Positions 1 through 10,264 of a stretch of 64,000 nt of DNA are shown piece after piece. Both the position numbers and the translations under genes were made by a program. The stretch is from assembly GCF_025370935.1 (NCBI RefSeq), contig NC_133479.1, positions 18,196,198-18,260,197 of the forward strand, in the 5' to 3' direction. The stretch's first letter is position 1; each line of letters begins with the position of its first letter. Under the pieces are notes generated by a model. That model made no database searches and had not been told where the DNA came from. It worked only from the letters and a program-made list of their open reading frames with translations. Source of the stretch: Choristoneura fumiferana (lineage: Eukaryota; Arthropoda; Insecta; Lepidoptera; Tortricidae).

Positions 1-175
1 GACTACCATGATGTCATTACTAGATTATTGTATTGTCACGCGATTTACATAAGCATTTCAAATTTCAAGTCAATCTGACTACTGGAAGTTGGTCAAATTT
101 AATTTGCAAGATTTGATTACAGATGGATAGACAGACAGACAGATAACGGGACAAGTGAAACTAAAGAAAAGCTTG
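1..175 (+). repeat. Dispersed repeat family A, partial copy at window edge
   Basis: Matches 8230-8575 and 51110-51440: the words AGATTATTGTATTGTCACGC, CTACTGGAAGTTGGT, GCAAGATTTGATTACAGA and ACGGGACARGTGAAACTAAA recur in order. The 3' end GCTTGTAAAAA looks like a retroposon tail. Confidence 0.75.
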
Positions 176-412
176 TAAAAATGACTTTCTGCCAAGTTCC
201 TTGAGACGATTCTTATTGGCAATGATGGTCTTTCCAAAAACGCTGTTAGTACAGAAAAGTGACTCGTAAAGGCGGTGTATTGTAATAGTACATTACTGCA
301 GAGGCCATGAAGTAAGGGATTGATGGACGAGGTCGGATAAAACGAGTCCAGCAATCCCTGTTCTGGCCGAGGTTTGTATAGTGCTTTTCTCAAACAATGT
401 GAGGAAATATTT

Positions 413-930
413 CATCCATCCATCCATCCATCCGTCCGTCCGACCGTCCGTCCGTCCGTCCGTTCGTCCGTCCCATCCATCCGTCCATCCATCCGTCCAT
501 CCATCCATCCGTCCATCCATCCATCCGTCCGTCCATCCATCCGTCCGTCCATCCATCTGTCCGTCCATCCATCCGTCCGTCCATCCATCCGTCCGTCCAT
601 CCATCCGTCCGTCCATCCATCCATCCGTCCGTCCATCCATCATCCGTCCATCCATCCATCCGTCATCCGTCATCCGTCATCCCGTCCATCCATCCATCCG
701 TCCGTCCATCCATCCGTCCGTCCATCCATCTGTCCATCCATCATCCGTCCGTCCGTCCATCCATCCATCCGTCCATCCATCCATCCGTCCGTCCATCCGT
801 CCGTCCGTCCATCCGTCCGTCCGTCCATCCATCCATCCATCCATCCATCCATCCATCCATCCATCCATCCATCCATCCATCCATCCATCCATATATCACA
901 TCGCAACGCATCGCATCGCATCGCATCGCA
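413..930. repeat. Tetranucleotide array (CATC/CGTC)n with a short (CATCG)n tail
   Basis: About 480 bp of CATC units interspersed with CGTC units (413-892), then a pentanucleotide run TCGCA (899-930). It is open in several frames on both strands, giving Pro-Ser-Ile-His or Trp-Met-Asp-Gly repeats. These are a consequence of the 4-bp period and not genes. Confidence 0.97.
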
Positions 931-999
931 GTATCGCAAATGCTTACAGAGTAGTGGTAGTTGGCTGTTCGTAATTTTTCCTTTGTCAGTTTAATGTTA

Positions 1000-1789
1000 G
1001 AAAGCAAATTTAAAAAGTTAGAGCAGCGGACAATAATGAATTTTCATACATACTTCATGGCCTAGGCCAAGAAGTTATGTAGGGAGGTGGTAGGGAGCCA
1101 TAAATGAGAAACTTCATGTCTCCATTTCGTGACATTAACGCATACATTTCCGAGCATGTTTGAGAAAATGTTTTTTTTTTGATGAAACATCAGAAATATT
1201 TCATCTGGTGAGATAAGGGTCAAGTGTATCAGTTTTATGTAAAAAAGGATCTTTAATTTAACTTCAAAGCTAAGTAAAATATTTTTATTAAATAGCATCT
1301 CCACTTTCTTTTGTTCTGTCTGATTATACAGCGTCTTAAGCTGTATAATGCCTTTAAATAATGCTCCACTGAACAACAAGCAGAAGTAAATAAACTTTAA
1401 GTTGGAATATAATAGATATTGCGAGCGACCTCAAAATCCAACGACCTGGAAGTATCAAATTGTGAAAACTCATAACGAATAGCTGGCCAAGCGTTAAGGA
1501 TTTTAATGGAGTAAAAGGAAACAATAGGAGGTATTTACTCGTAAAGTGTGATTCGATGCTTCAGAACTTTGATTTTGTAAATTCCAAGCTTTTACCCAAG
1601 ATTTCACCGCTTAGAAAAAGTTAAAATCGTTGAAGTTAAAATGAATCTGCGATATATATTTTTACAAGTATGTAAGTAGGTAATTCAAATTTAAGTTGAT
1701 GTATTGAATCAGGCGGTACTTTGCGGAGGTCCATATCAATGAACTAAAAATTTACAATGACAAATTTAAATTTTTGTTTTGATTCCTTA
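1000..1789. other. No feature recognised
   Basis: AT-rich sequence with no supported gene. At 1705-1740 a minus-strand scrap of the TACGCCTGATTCAATA tail of dispersed repeat family B is visible. Confidence 0.5.
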
Positions 1790-2010
1790 GTCTGATATCT
1801 GGCAGCATGGTTAACGGTGGTATTGCTCTGAAGATGAGCTCTTGTTGAGTTCAAAACGCGTCATTGTAGTGTGTGGTGGTGGTGATAGTTGTTTTTGTGT
1901 GTATTTTTATAGTATGGAGGTGGAGGAATTGCATGAAGACACTATATACATGGCTTGCGTAGATGTCATCGTAGCTATCATAAGGTCGCGGGTGAGCAAA
2001 GTAATTGGCA
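1790..2010 (+). repeat. Dispersed repeat family B (GAAGATGAGCT type) copy 1
   Basis: Shares the order TCTGRYATCTGGCAGCATGG, CTGAAGATGAGCT, AACGCGTCA, GTGGAGGTGGAG and GGTCGCGGGTGAGCAA with copies at 7105, 50088, 54096 and (minus) 34855. It looks like the 3' region of a non-LTR element whose tail is GATTCAATAAATTA. Confidence 0.7.
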
Positions 2011-2754
2011 TTGGTCTCAAAAAACAATGTTGATTTTCACATTTTTTTTCATAAAATAGGCGAATTTAAGACACCTATTTGAAGGATTTTGGTTTTAATT
2101 GGGTTTCAAATTTTTTCTCCTATTTATTATATTATAACTGTTACCAGAATAATAGCTAACCATATAGTTGCAATGGCGTTAAAAAATACATTTATCTTTG
2201 CCTGTCACCTGTCACTGTCATTGTTAGGATTAGGAGGTTTAGATACATAACGTTTATTTTATTTACGATGAAGTTCAAACCACGGTCAAACGTTATTTTG
2301 CAAATATACACACGATCATTTAGTATTTTTTTTACAAAATGTTTATAAAATGATTAATAATCCTATTCATCGAAATAGTTTTGGAATTAGACCACATTGT
2401 AAAAAAGTGATCAATGCCAATTGTTTCAGGTCTTTAAGTAAAACCTGTCTTTATTCAATTTAGGCTAAACATAAATAATACTTAAGTACTCTAAAGCCGT
2501 AGTAGCCCAATGGTTTGACCTATGTCCTGTCAAGCTGATATAATGTGTGGTCCACACAGTTTTCTTAGGTTCTCTGAAGCGGTGAAATAAAACTATAGAC
2601 TGAGTTGCTCTGAAAAGAGTGGGGTTTTATTATTCACTAATACTTAACACATATCTAAGTTTAAAGAACTAAGTAACTAAATAACAATTCTTACCTGAAA
2701 AGAGAAACACATTAAAGCTAATATTCCACCAATTATGTTGTATTTTCACTTCAA

Positions 2755-2884
2755 GTACAGTCAACGTCATAAATTTCTGTACCTTGTCACTTTCAGTCGT
2801 TACACAATTTCGTTTGCATTTTCAAACATATCGTTAAAGTGACAAGGTACAAAAGTGATAACTTACTTATGACGTTGACTGTAC
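2755..2884. mobile_element. Short inverted-repeat element (130 bp), GTACAGTCAACGTCAT ends
   Basis: The left end GTACAGTCAACGTCATAA is mirrored by TTATGACGTTGACTGTAC at the right, with inner arms TACCTTGTCAC and GTGACAAGGTA. It is a hairpin-forming MITE. Confidence 0.88.
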
Positions 2885-3330
2885 AATTTATAAAACGCTA
2901 ATAACATTACTTGCACTTTTCCTGACAAGTCTTTCTTCTTCTCGTTTAAAATATAGCTTTTCTGTCCTAATTAATAGGAAAATTTCGCCAGTGTCAAGGT
3001 AAACTCTCTTTGGGAGCGACGTTGTACGGTGACTGTAGTTTTTGCAACTTGATAGTAAAATTCCAGAAACCACGTGGAGACAACTTGCGCATTAAAAAAT
3101 GTCAGACACGAGAGCAATACAGAATTTTGTGACCATTGTTCACAGTTAAGGTTAATCGCCGCATAAAACACTATCAAAATTATACTTCAACTAGCCAAAG
3201 AAACAGAAATAGCAAAATTAGATATTGTCTACATCCGCCATGTTCGAATGCTACAAATCGAATCCCCCTGACAAGTCACTATTACGACTATGCATGAGCA
3301 ATTCTACTGATTAAGATTCAGCATAACATC

Positions 3331-3476
3331 TGCAACACATGGGTATTGCAGATTGCCTAGGCCTAAGATGGATACCTACGTGCCAGTAATTTCAGTCTTA
3401 CTCTCCACGCCGAAACGCACACTGCTACGGCAATTAGCAAGCAAGATACAATCCACCTTGCACAAGTCCCACCTGC
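3331..3476 (-). repeat. SINE-like repeat family S, partial copy
   Basis: A truncated minus-strand copy of the element seen complete at 12276-12559. It keeps ATTGCAGATTGCCTAGGCC, the TCTCCACGCCGAAACGC core and the 5' end TTGCACAAGTCCCACCTGC. Confidence 0.75.
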
Positions 3477-3859
3477 GACAGATACTGTCATCTGTCATCA
3501 ACTCTCATACGAGTTTCGCAGCAATAATCAAAATAAATGAAGTGATCATATACCTTCTTCTTCATTTACACACATATAACGAGATGCCGCATAAATTGTA
3601 TACACCTCAACAATACAGCCAGGCCCAGAAGAAAACTACAAACTCATTGAATAAAACGCGTCACTACATGAAACGGTCTACCCACAATACCACCATTTCC
3701 AGTCCACTGAAAATTGGCAATAAATAAAGTTATTTATTGTATTATACAGCTGTGGAACGATAAAGGTGATTTGTGGGCCTAAAATCGCTACTAACCTCAG
3801 TCCCCGGCGGCTAATAATGCTTATACTTCTCGATCATCACTTTATTTCTACGCCATTAC

Positions 3860-4610
3860 ACCGGTATACGGTTTGGGGTTTCATAATACGACATTAAATA
3901 TCCTGACGGTAGCTTGTCTCTACATTCTGGTAATCACCCGGAGAGATACGAGACATGTGAAGAGCACATGCAGAAAAGACTTAGGAAAATCCATAGCACC
4001 CCCCCTCAGAGTAGTTCAACATAGCACAAGAAACCATACTATACATTTGTACAATAGCCTACCACTACCAAAAGACCTTAAGTCTACAGCATGTATTTTT
4101 GATACTACCTCAAACTGTAACCAGAGGAAGATTTAAGTGGTGTGAACCGATATCAAAACAAAATTATTAATTTAAAATTAACTAACAGAGCGTAATAAAT
4201 TTTTGAAACATTTTCGAGCGGCAATGTAATGCGTACAATAATTTGATAAGAGAGAAACGTTCTGTGACAGCTGTCACGTCAACAAGTGCGACGTTTTGAA
4301 TACGAACAAAGCAGTATACATTGCGTGCTAATTAATTTTGTAAGGAAAATAATAGGTCATTTTTTTTTACTAAAACATAATAAAATGTGATTATTAGGGC
4401 CCTCACTAACAAAAATACACGAAATAATGTAAGCATTTTCAAACACCGCCTCAGAGATTTTCTTTTGAAAATGTGTTATTATGATGTCAGTGAATTCATA
4501 GGTAATAATAATTTATAATAAATTAAGTAAACATGTCATCAGATAAAGGCATATTGTTCGACACAATGTAAATTGTTAAGGAAATAAATACTGAATACTG
4601 AATATTGGTG
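3860..4610 (+). pseudogene. 3' end of a non-LTR retrotransposon reverse-transcriptase ORF
   Basis: The open frame 3873-4136 reads ILTVACLYILVITRRDTRH and later VVQHSTRNHTIHLYNSLP, the pattern found at the C-terminus of jockey-like reverse transcriptases (known by pattern, not searched). About 470 bp of AT-rich 3' UTR follows and ends AATAAATACTGAATACTGAATA, a short tandem tail typical of such elements. It is a 5'-truncated, dead copy. Confidence 0.6.
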
Positions 4611-5985
4611 TAAATTTTGTAACGGGCTCGAGGGTCAGCAAAGTGATTGTGTTAGTTCATTAAGTAGAGAAAAAGTCAGAAAATCAATAACTTTATGTTC
4701 ATAGATACTGTGAAGCGCTTGTTTTTTGTTTTTGCTGGCTTTTAAAGCACTTAGAAACCCACAGTGCGGTAGTTTATTTGTCCAAAATCTTTCTCAGTTT
4801 CTCTAAAAGTACTTGACATGGCGTGGCTTTAATTACTTTTAATCAGAAACGTTTTACTTTTCATTCGAAATCCTAATAGCAACCCTTCTCAAAGCAACGT
4901 TATAATTCCATTTACTTTATTGCATGGATTAAATCAGGACCGACTAATTCTCTGAAATGCAAACCTTATTCAAGCTACGGTACGGTTTGTTTTTTTCTGA
5001 AACAGTTACCCGATACAGCTTGAAACAAAGGGATGCATTTATTTCCTCGATTCAATTTAAATTCAATTCCGTTAAGTATTAAAGCGAATGAGTTGTATTT
5101 TATGTCGTTGTCCTTACGCCTAATTACATTTGTAATTTTTTTAACTTAGAGATATCTTAGAATACGGATTCAAAGGTGTTAAACTGGGGGTTAACTGTAA
5201 TAGAAACAATCAATTTAAAATATTCCGAATTTTAACTGAGTTCTGAAACTAAACGCAAAAAAGATGACTGTAAATGGATATTTTAACATCGCGATATTAT
5301 ACCTAATAATAGTAACAAAAGAGTTTTTTTATTTACGCATTGAACCCTAAATTGTTTTGAATATTGCAATTAAAAATACTTAATTGCACTAAAAATATTA
5401 TAATTAAATACAAACAATGCAATACTCGCATAAAAACAGTTAGTCGTTTCTCTGTTTGTTTGTTGTACATTGCTGGTGCAATTAACTTGATTAGGAAACA
5501 AAACGTGATTGCAATTGCGAATTTCTTCAGTCTCAAAGTTGAAGTCATTACGGCGCTAGAAATAGAAACTTGGAAATTCCTCAAAAATGGCACTTCTAAT
5601 TTCAACTTAAAACATTTTCAATTTAAAACAGATTAACATCCACTTAAACTGTATTTTCTTTTGATATCTCCTTGAGTTCGCTATCTTCGGCTTCTATCAC
5701 AATTTTCTATTTAACTTTCCAAGTGGCTAACTCCGTATTATGATCCCCATCAATCAAATACTCTCCCCCCTTTCATACTTGACTTGGGTTGACATTTAAC
5801 TTGCCTTTACATAAAAAATGGATGGGATCAAGACTGGTTTCTTTGTTTGTAAAAGCAAGCTACATAGAACGTTGCAATGAACTATGGCATGGCAACATGG
5901 CAATGATGGTCTTCCCGAAAGCGCTGGTAGTTTAAAAAATGACGTGTATTGAGTTTGAATTTGAAAAAGTAGTTGTTCATTTAGA
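4611..5985. other. No feature recognised
   Basis: AT-rich sequence without a supported gene. Frames at 5333-5636 overlap on both strands and show no domain. Confidence 0.5.
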
Positions 5986-6041
5986 GTTCAACATATGGAC
6001 CTCCGCAAAGTAACGCCTGATTCAATAAATTATACACGTCT

Positions 6042-6386
6042 GGCCTGTAACATGAGCAAAAATAATTAAAACATAAATCATTCTCGTCAAACTGAACAAC
6101 ATTAGTTCAGCGTCAGCGACTTTTAAAAATAATTAGTTTTCTGAATTTTTATTACACTTAAGTTTATTCGAAGAAGCAATGTAAAGCAAAATTCTTGATG
6201 TTTGTAGCGTATCAGGTGACGTCAGTTGTGTTATAGGATTGCGTAGGTACATTGATAACAGTATTTAATTTGTATGAAAAAAGGAAAATTCATATACTCC
6301 ATTATTTTTAAAAGTCGCTGAACTGATTTTGTTCAGTTTGACGAGGACGATCTACGTCTTAATTTTTTGCTCGTATTACAGGCCAC
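6042..6386. mobile_element. Inverted-repeat element (345 bp), GGCCTGTAA ends
   Basis: Left arm GGCCTGTAACATGAGCAAAA and TCGTCAAACTGAACAA are mirrored at the right by TTGTTCAGTTTGACGAGGA and TTTTTTGCTCGTATTACAGGCC. The arms are about 90 bp. It directly follows a scrap of family B tail (5990-6032). Confidence 0.85.
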
Positions 6387-6465
6387 ACCCGTTATCTGTG
6401 GTAACATAGGTACGTTGCGCGGCTGCTAAGCAATGAGATGAGGGCAAAAAAACAGGAAAAATATC

Positions 6466-6628
6466 GCTAGATCGCGTTAGTATCGTGAAGTTTTTTGACG
6501 TTACGGCCTTGCTTGCAATTGGCTACCTAATAACTAAATGAGAGAGAATGAAATTGGCTCATTTACTTAGTTATTAGGCAAGCAAGACCGTAACGTCAAA
6601 AAACCTCACGACACTAACGCCATCCAGC
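6466..6628. repeat. Hairpin element (about 160 bp)
   Basis: The left arm TTAGTATCGTGAAGTTTTTTGACGTTACGGCCTTGCTTGC pairs with GCAAGCAAGACCGTAACGTCAAAAAACCTCACGACACTAA, here described by its ends (TTAGTATCGTGA and TCACGACACTAA). A small second hairpin on CTAATAACTAAATGAG lies inside. Confidence 0.8.
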
Positions 6629-6644
6629 AAATTTCGCCTGTCTT

Positions 6645-6785
6645 TTAGCCCTTATTCAATGGAGGGTGGGAAGTTCCCAATCTACACTAAGCCCGTGTGG
6701 GAACTACGGCCCAAACTCTCTCATTCTGAGAGGAGCCTGTGCCCAGCAGTGGGACGTTTATAGTCTGGGATGATGGATGATGAGT
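6645..6785. repeat. Retroposon 3' fragment with GCCCAGCAGTGGGACGT motif
   Basis: GAGAGGAGCCTGTGCCCAGCAGTGGGACGT followed by a GATGATGGATGATGA run is a tail seen again at 37430-37502 and, in reverse, near 16940, 43380 and 40670. It is a common lepidopteran retroposon end (RTE-like, by association with the coding scraps at 11430 and 37786). Confidence 0.6.
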
Positions 6786-7104
6786 TTAAAGATATCTTGT
6801 AGATTTACTAAGGTTAAGAGTATGTTTGTTCCAACAACTAAGCTCTATTTTATTGAACTTATCGAAGATCTATCTAACATTATCGCACGACAATGATCCA
6901 TCATCTTGACAAGTTCGCTTCTAACTGATCTTTTTAAAGTATTTTTTTTTATACTAGGTATTTTACAAGTTATTATTTTTAAATTCGAGTGAAGCTCCGT
7001 CGACCAGCGTCTCTCGAAGTGTTTTCATGTAAAACGTAATCTGCATAAATACATATTATACAATTATGTCCCACAATTTACATGTACCTATGGATTTGGT
7101 TTGT

Positions 7105-7345
7105 TAGTCTAACATCTGGTAGCATGGTGTAGGTACGGTTGTGTTGCTCTGAAGATGAGCTCCAGTTGAGTTTGAAACGCGTCAGTGTAGTGTGATGGTG
7201 GTGATCGATGGGTTTGTGTGATTTGTGTGTGTTCATACGGTGTGGAGGTGGAGAAACTGCATGAACACGCATATCTTGCATAAACTTAGCTATCATAAGG
7301 TTGCGGGTGAGCAAATAAATTCCTTTAGTTCATTCCTCTAAATCG
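7105..7345 (+). repeat. Dispersed repeat family B copy 2
   Basis: Carries the family words CTAACATCTGGTAGCATGG, CTGAAGATGAGCT, AAACGCGTCAGTGTAGTG and GGTTGCGGGTGAGCAAA in order. It ends near TTTAGTTCATT. No intact coding frame. Confidence 0.75.
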
Positions 7346-7382
7346 TTGGAGCCGTTTTCGAGTTTTCTGATATAAATAAATA

Positions 7383-7525
7383 AGGGGCTATTTCACCATC
7401 CATTGATTAGTGTTAACTGACGGTTAAATGTGATGCCGTCTCTATTTGTTTTGTTCGAATAAACGGAGACGGCATCACATTTAACCGTCAGCTAACACTA
7501 ATCAATGGATGGTGAAACAGCTCCT
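7383..7525. mobile_element. Hairpin MITE (143 bp), near-perfect arms
   Basis: Left arm GGGGCTATTTCACCATCCATT and CGGTTAAATGTGATGCCGTC are mirrored by GACGGCATCACATTTAACCG and AATGGATGGTGAAACAGCTCC. The arms are over 60 bp, so the element folds into one stem with a short loop. Confidence 0.9.
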
Positions 7526-7886
7526 AAATGTACAAAATTGCTCATCATGCCAACAAAAGAATGAAGTCTTATTCCAATACAAAAGCACGTAAACGCCATA
7601 AGTTTTGATTAAATCATATTTCAGTATCGCTGCTTTCTCAGATCTTCATAATTCCCGGTTGGTATTCTAAGAGCTTCATAACGTCAGAGGGTATAAAATC
7701 TGAAAGCTTCGGGGTTAACGTAATATGTGAACTCTGGTTGGGAAGTTAGGAATTTATATGGCGGGCCAGCTTTGTGTGGAAGCGATGATAGTTGTGATTT
7801 AGTGGTCTATTATCTTATATTATTTCTTTTGTTATAAATTGAAAATACAAACTGAAATATAGATGCACAGAAAAACCAGAAAAATA

Positions 7887-7959
7887 GACCAGCACTGGGA
7901 ATCGGACCAGGTCCTCGGTATTCCGTACCGCGTGCTATACCGCTACACCACTGCTGGTC
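7887..7959 (-). ncRNA. tRNA-like unit, minus-strand arm, damaged B box
   Basis: The mirror copy of the 7994-8067 unit. It lacks one base in the B box region (CTGGTCCGATT instead of CTGGGTTCGATT), so the plus-strand unit is the better candidate for transcription. Confidence 0.6.
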
Positions 7960-7993
7960 AATTTTCTCACCACCACCAATTCCCACAATTTTT

Positions 7994-8067
7994 GACCAGC
8001 AGTGGTGTAGCGGTATAGCACGCGGTACGGAATACCGAGGACCTGGGTTCGATTCCCAGTGCTGGTC
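7994..8067 (+). ncRNA. tRNA-like cloverleaf with intact Pol III A and B boxes
   Basis: A 74-nt unit. An 8-bp acceptor-like stem pairs GACCAGCA with TGCTGGTC. The A box TGGTGTAGCGG is at 8003-8013, and the B box GGTTCGATTCC is exact at 8046-8056. The T arm CTGGG/CCCAG closes a TTCGATT loop. The middle stem CGGTA/TACCG has only a 5-nt loop (CGGAA), so no normal anticodon loop forms and it is not a canonical tRNA. TTTTT at 8070-8074 could terminate Pol III. It may be transcribed; that is inferred. Confidence 0.7.
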
Positions 8068-8189
8068 TTATTTTTCTGGTTTTTCTGTGCATCTATATTT
8101 CAGTTTGTATTTTCAATTTAGGTTTTACGGGATGACCGTAAAAGTAAAAATTTGGAATTGAAATAAAAATACAAAAAGATTTCAAAAAA

Positions 8190-8575
8190 CCAATCTTCTT
8201 TTGTTATAATTAGCAGAATTATTAAATAAGTTTTTGGTAAAAAAAACATTTTTAATACGAACTTTTTTGCTGACTGTACTTTTTGTTGACTGCACTTGTA
8301 TTGTCACCCAAACTAAATTATTTTGCATACCAAATTTCAAGTCGATGCCATTAATCGTTGAAGAGTTCCGTCCTGTGAAGACGAGCCTGGCCGGACTATC
8401 AGGAAATCACTACCAGATTATTGTATTGTCACGCAATTTACATAAGTGTAGGTACCAAATTTAATGTCAGTCCAACTACTGGAAGTTGGTCGAATTTAAC
8501 TTGCAAGATTTGATTACAGACAGACAGATACAACGGGACAGGTGAAACTAAAAAGTAAAAGCTTGTAAAAAAGAA
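8190..8575 (+). repeat. Dispersed repeat family A, full-length-like copy
   Basis: Parallels 51110-51440: AAGTTTTTGGTAAAAA, TTTTTGTTGACTG, TCAAGTCGATGCCATTAA, GAAGAGTTCCGTCCTG, CACTACCAGATTATTGTA and ACGGGACAGGTGAAACTAAA in that order. The ending GCTTGTAAAAAAG is A-rich. No coding frame. Confidence 0.8.
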
Positions 8576-8624
8576 GAAAAAATCCGGAACTCGAATCCAC
8601 ATCTCTGTGGCTTAAATTTGTTGA

Positions 8625-8700
8625 GAGTGAGATTGTGCAGTTGGTAGCACCTGAGCGCATATAGACACGGGATGCGGGTTCGAATCTCTTTGGGAACCCA
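8625..8700 (+). repeat. tRNA-derived SINE head fragment
   Basis: GTGCAGTTGGTAGCAC resembles a D arm with an A box, and GCGGGTTCGAATCTC resembles a T arm with a B box. No acceptor stem closes around them, so it is a relic. Confidence 0.45.
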
Positions 8701-9029
8701 TTTTTTTATTCGTTTTTAAAAAAAACTTCGTGGTTGTTGAAGGTTTTGTCTAATAGTGCTTTTCAAATAACTTACGACAAAAAAAACGACAATATAGATT
8801 AATGACTGTAAAAGCCAAGACTTTGTCTTTTGTTTGACCCGCCGACGCAAAAAGAGGGATGTTCTGATTTTATCTCCATTATCTGTCTGTCTGTGGCATC
8901 GTAGCTCTCAAACGGATGGACCGATTTCGATGCAGCTTTTTACATGACGAGTTTCCTTTCCACCGTAAAGCTGTTTGGTAAAAATCGGTCCAGCAATTTT
9001 TGAGTTAATGGACTTTGAAATGACAACGT

Positions 9030-9700
9030 CGAAGATTATTCAACTTTTATAAGTTAGTTATTATGATCTGAGATAAATAAAATCTCCGACATTCTATTAA
9101 CAATCACATTTCTATCGGAGCTACTGATGCTTTGTCGTCTTTCAGTTATTTCAAATCAAAAATGCATTATTGGAGACCAGGATCCATAGTTTGTTTGTAA
9201 TAATATACAAGTCTTATTTTTTAAGGGTTAGTATTATATATATTAACATATCAAATCAAACATAATCATTCAATATGCAAACTCAAACAATTCCAATAAA
9301 TTAAAGAATTTTTACTTCTTTGTTAGTGTATGAACTTAATAAAAATACATAAATGGTTTAAATATAAAATAAAAGAAAAACATCCTATTTCTGACCTACA
9401 TTCCCCTCTGTCACTAAAATCGATGTCCATTAAGGTCACCGTCCACTAGAACCAATCTTCATTGACACCCTCACGTGCATCCAGCGCACATCCAAACCCA
9501 TTAGCGTTGACCTTTATATTAATTAAAAATCGATTCGTTTAAACGACTAACGACTTCTAATTTATAAACACATACTTACATTTTAAACAAGAAGATAATT
9601 CCTTTATACTTGTGACTTGCTTGTTTGTTCTATTATCATTTATTTATTTCACACAAATCAATTAAAAAAATACATGAAAACACACATGAGAATCGAGCGT
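9030..9700. other. No feature recognised
   Basis: AT-rich with no supported gene or clear repeat. Confidence 0.5.
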
Positions 9701-9710
9701 ATCGAGTTTT

Positions 9711-9987
9711 ATCGAAAATACAAACTGAAACATAGATGCATAGAAAAACCAGAAAAATAGACCAGCGCTGGGAATCGAACCCAAGTCCTCAGCATTCCGT
9801 GCCGCGTGCTATAGCACCAGTGGTGGTGGTAGCACTGGTCCAGTGGTGGTGTAGCGGTATACTGGTCCAGTGGTGGTATAGCGGTATAGCACGCGGCTCG
9901 GAATGCCAATTACCTAAGTTCGATTCCCAGCGCTGGTCTATTTTTCTGGTTTTTCTGTGTATCTATGTTTCAGTTTATATTTTCGAT
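9711..9987. repeat. Fold-back tRNA-like element, copy 2, internally rearranged
   Basis: Outer arms (CGAAAATACAAACTGAAACA and its mirror) and tRNA-like units on each strand match the 7836-8120 element. The centre has an added tandem repeat of the A-box half: GGTCCAGTGGTGGTGTAGCGG is followed by GGTCCAGTGGTGGTATAGCGG (about 9837-9885). Confidence 0.82.
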
Positions 9988-10136
9988 ATGGTCTTTACGG
10001 GATGACCGTAAAAGTAACAAAATTTGGAGTTGAAATAAAAATTCAAAAAGACGCCAAAACCAATCGTATCGAGTTTTGTTTCAAACATTATTTTTTTATA
10101 GTGAAATTTTCCTCTTACCGTGTGACTTGTTAACAG

Positions 10137-10264
10137 GAGAACCAGTGCATGCGCATCAAGATACTAGGGGACTGCTACTACTGCGTATCAGGTCTGCCGG
10201 TGTCACGTCCCAACCATGCCTACAACTGCGTCAATATGGGCCTACAAATGATTGACGCTATAAG
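10137..10264 (+). CDS. Ac76E: Adenylyl cyclase exon 1 (first visible): C1a core
   Basis: Encodes residues 1-42 plus two bases of codon 43. It follows an acceptor at 10135-10136 and ends at a GT donor. It carries RIKILGDCYYCVSG, the C1a strand whose Asp is the second Mg-binding carboxylate, then the NHAYNC helix. The first metal Asp (the DIVGF motif) would be in the preceding exon, which I could not find upstream. Confidence 0.92.

Larger units (their letters stand above)
7836..8120. repeat. Fold-back element with two head-to-head tRNA-like units
   Basis: Arms of about 120 bp are near-perfect inverted copies, starting AAATTGAAAATACAAACTG and ending in its mirror image. Each arm carries a tRNA-like unit (7887-7959 minus, 7994-8067 plus). 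Related copies are at 9711-9987, 21738-21812 and 60229-60296. Confidence 0.88.

Noticed and set aside
293..1007. Long overlapping open frames on both strands (up to 206 codons)
   Set aside because: They are Pro-Ser-Ile-His and Trp-Met-Asp-Gly repeats generated by the 4-bp satellite, with no domain.
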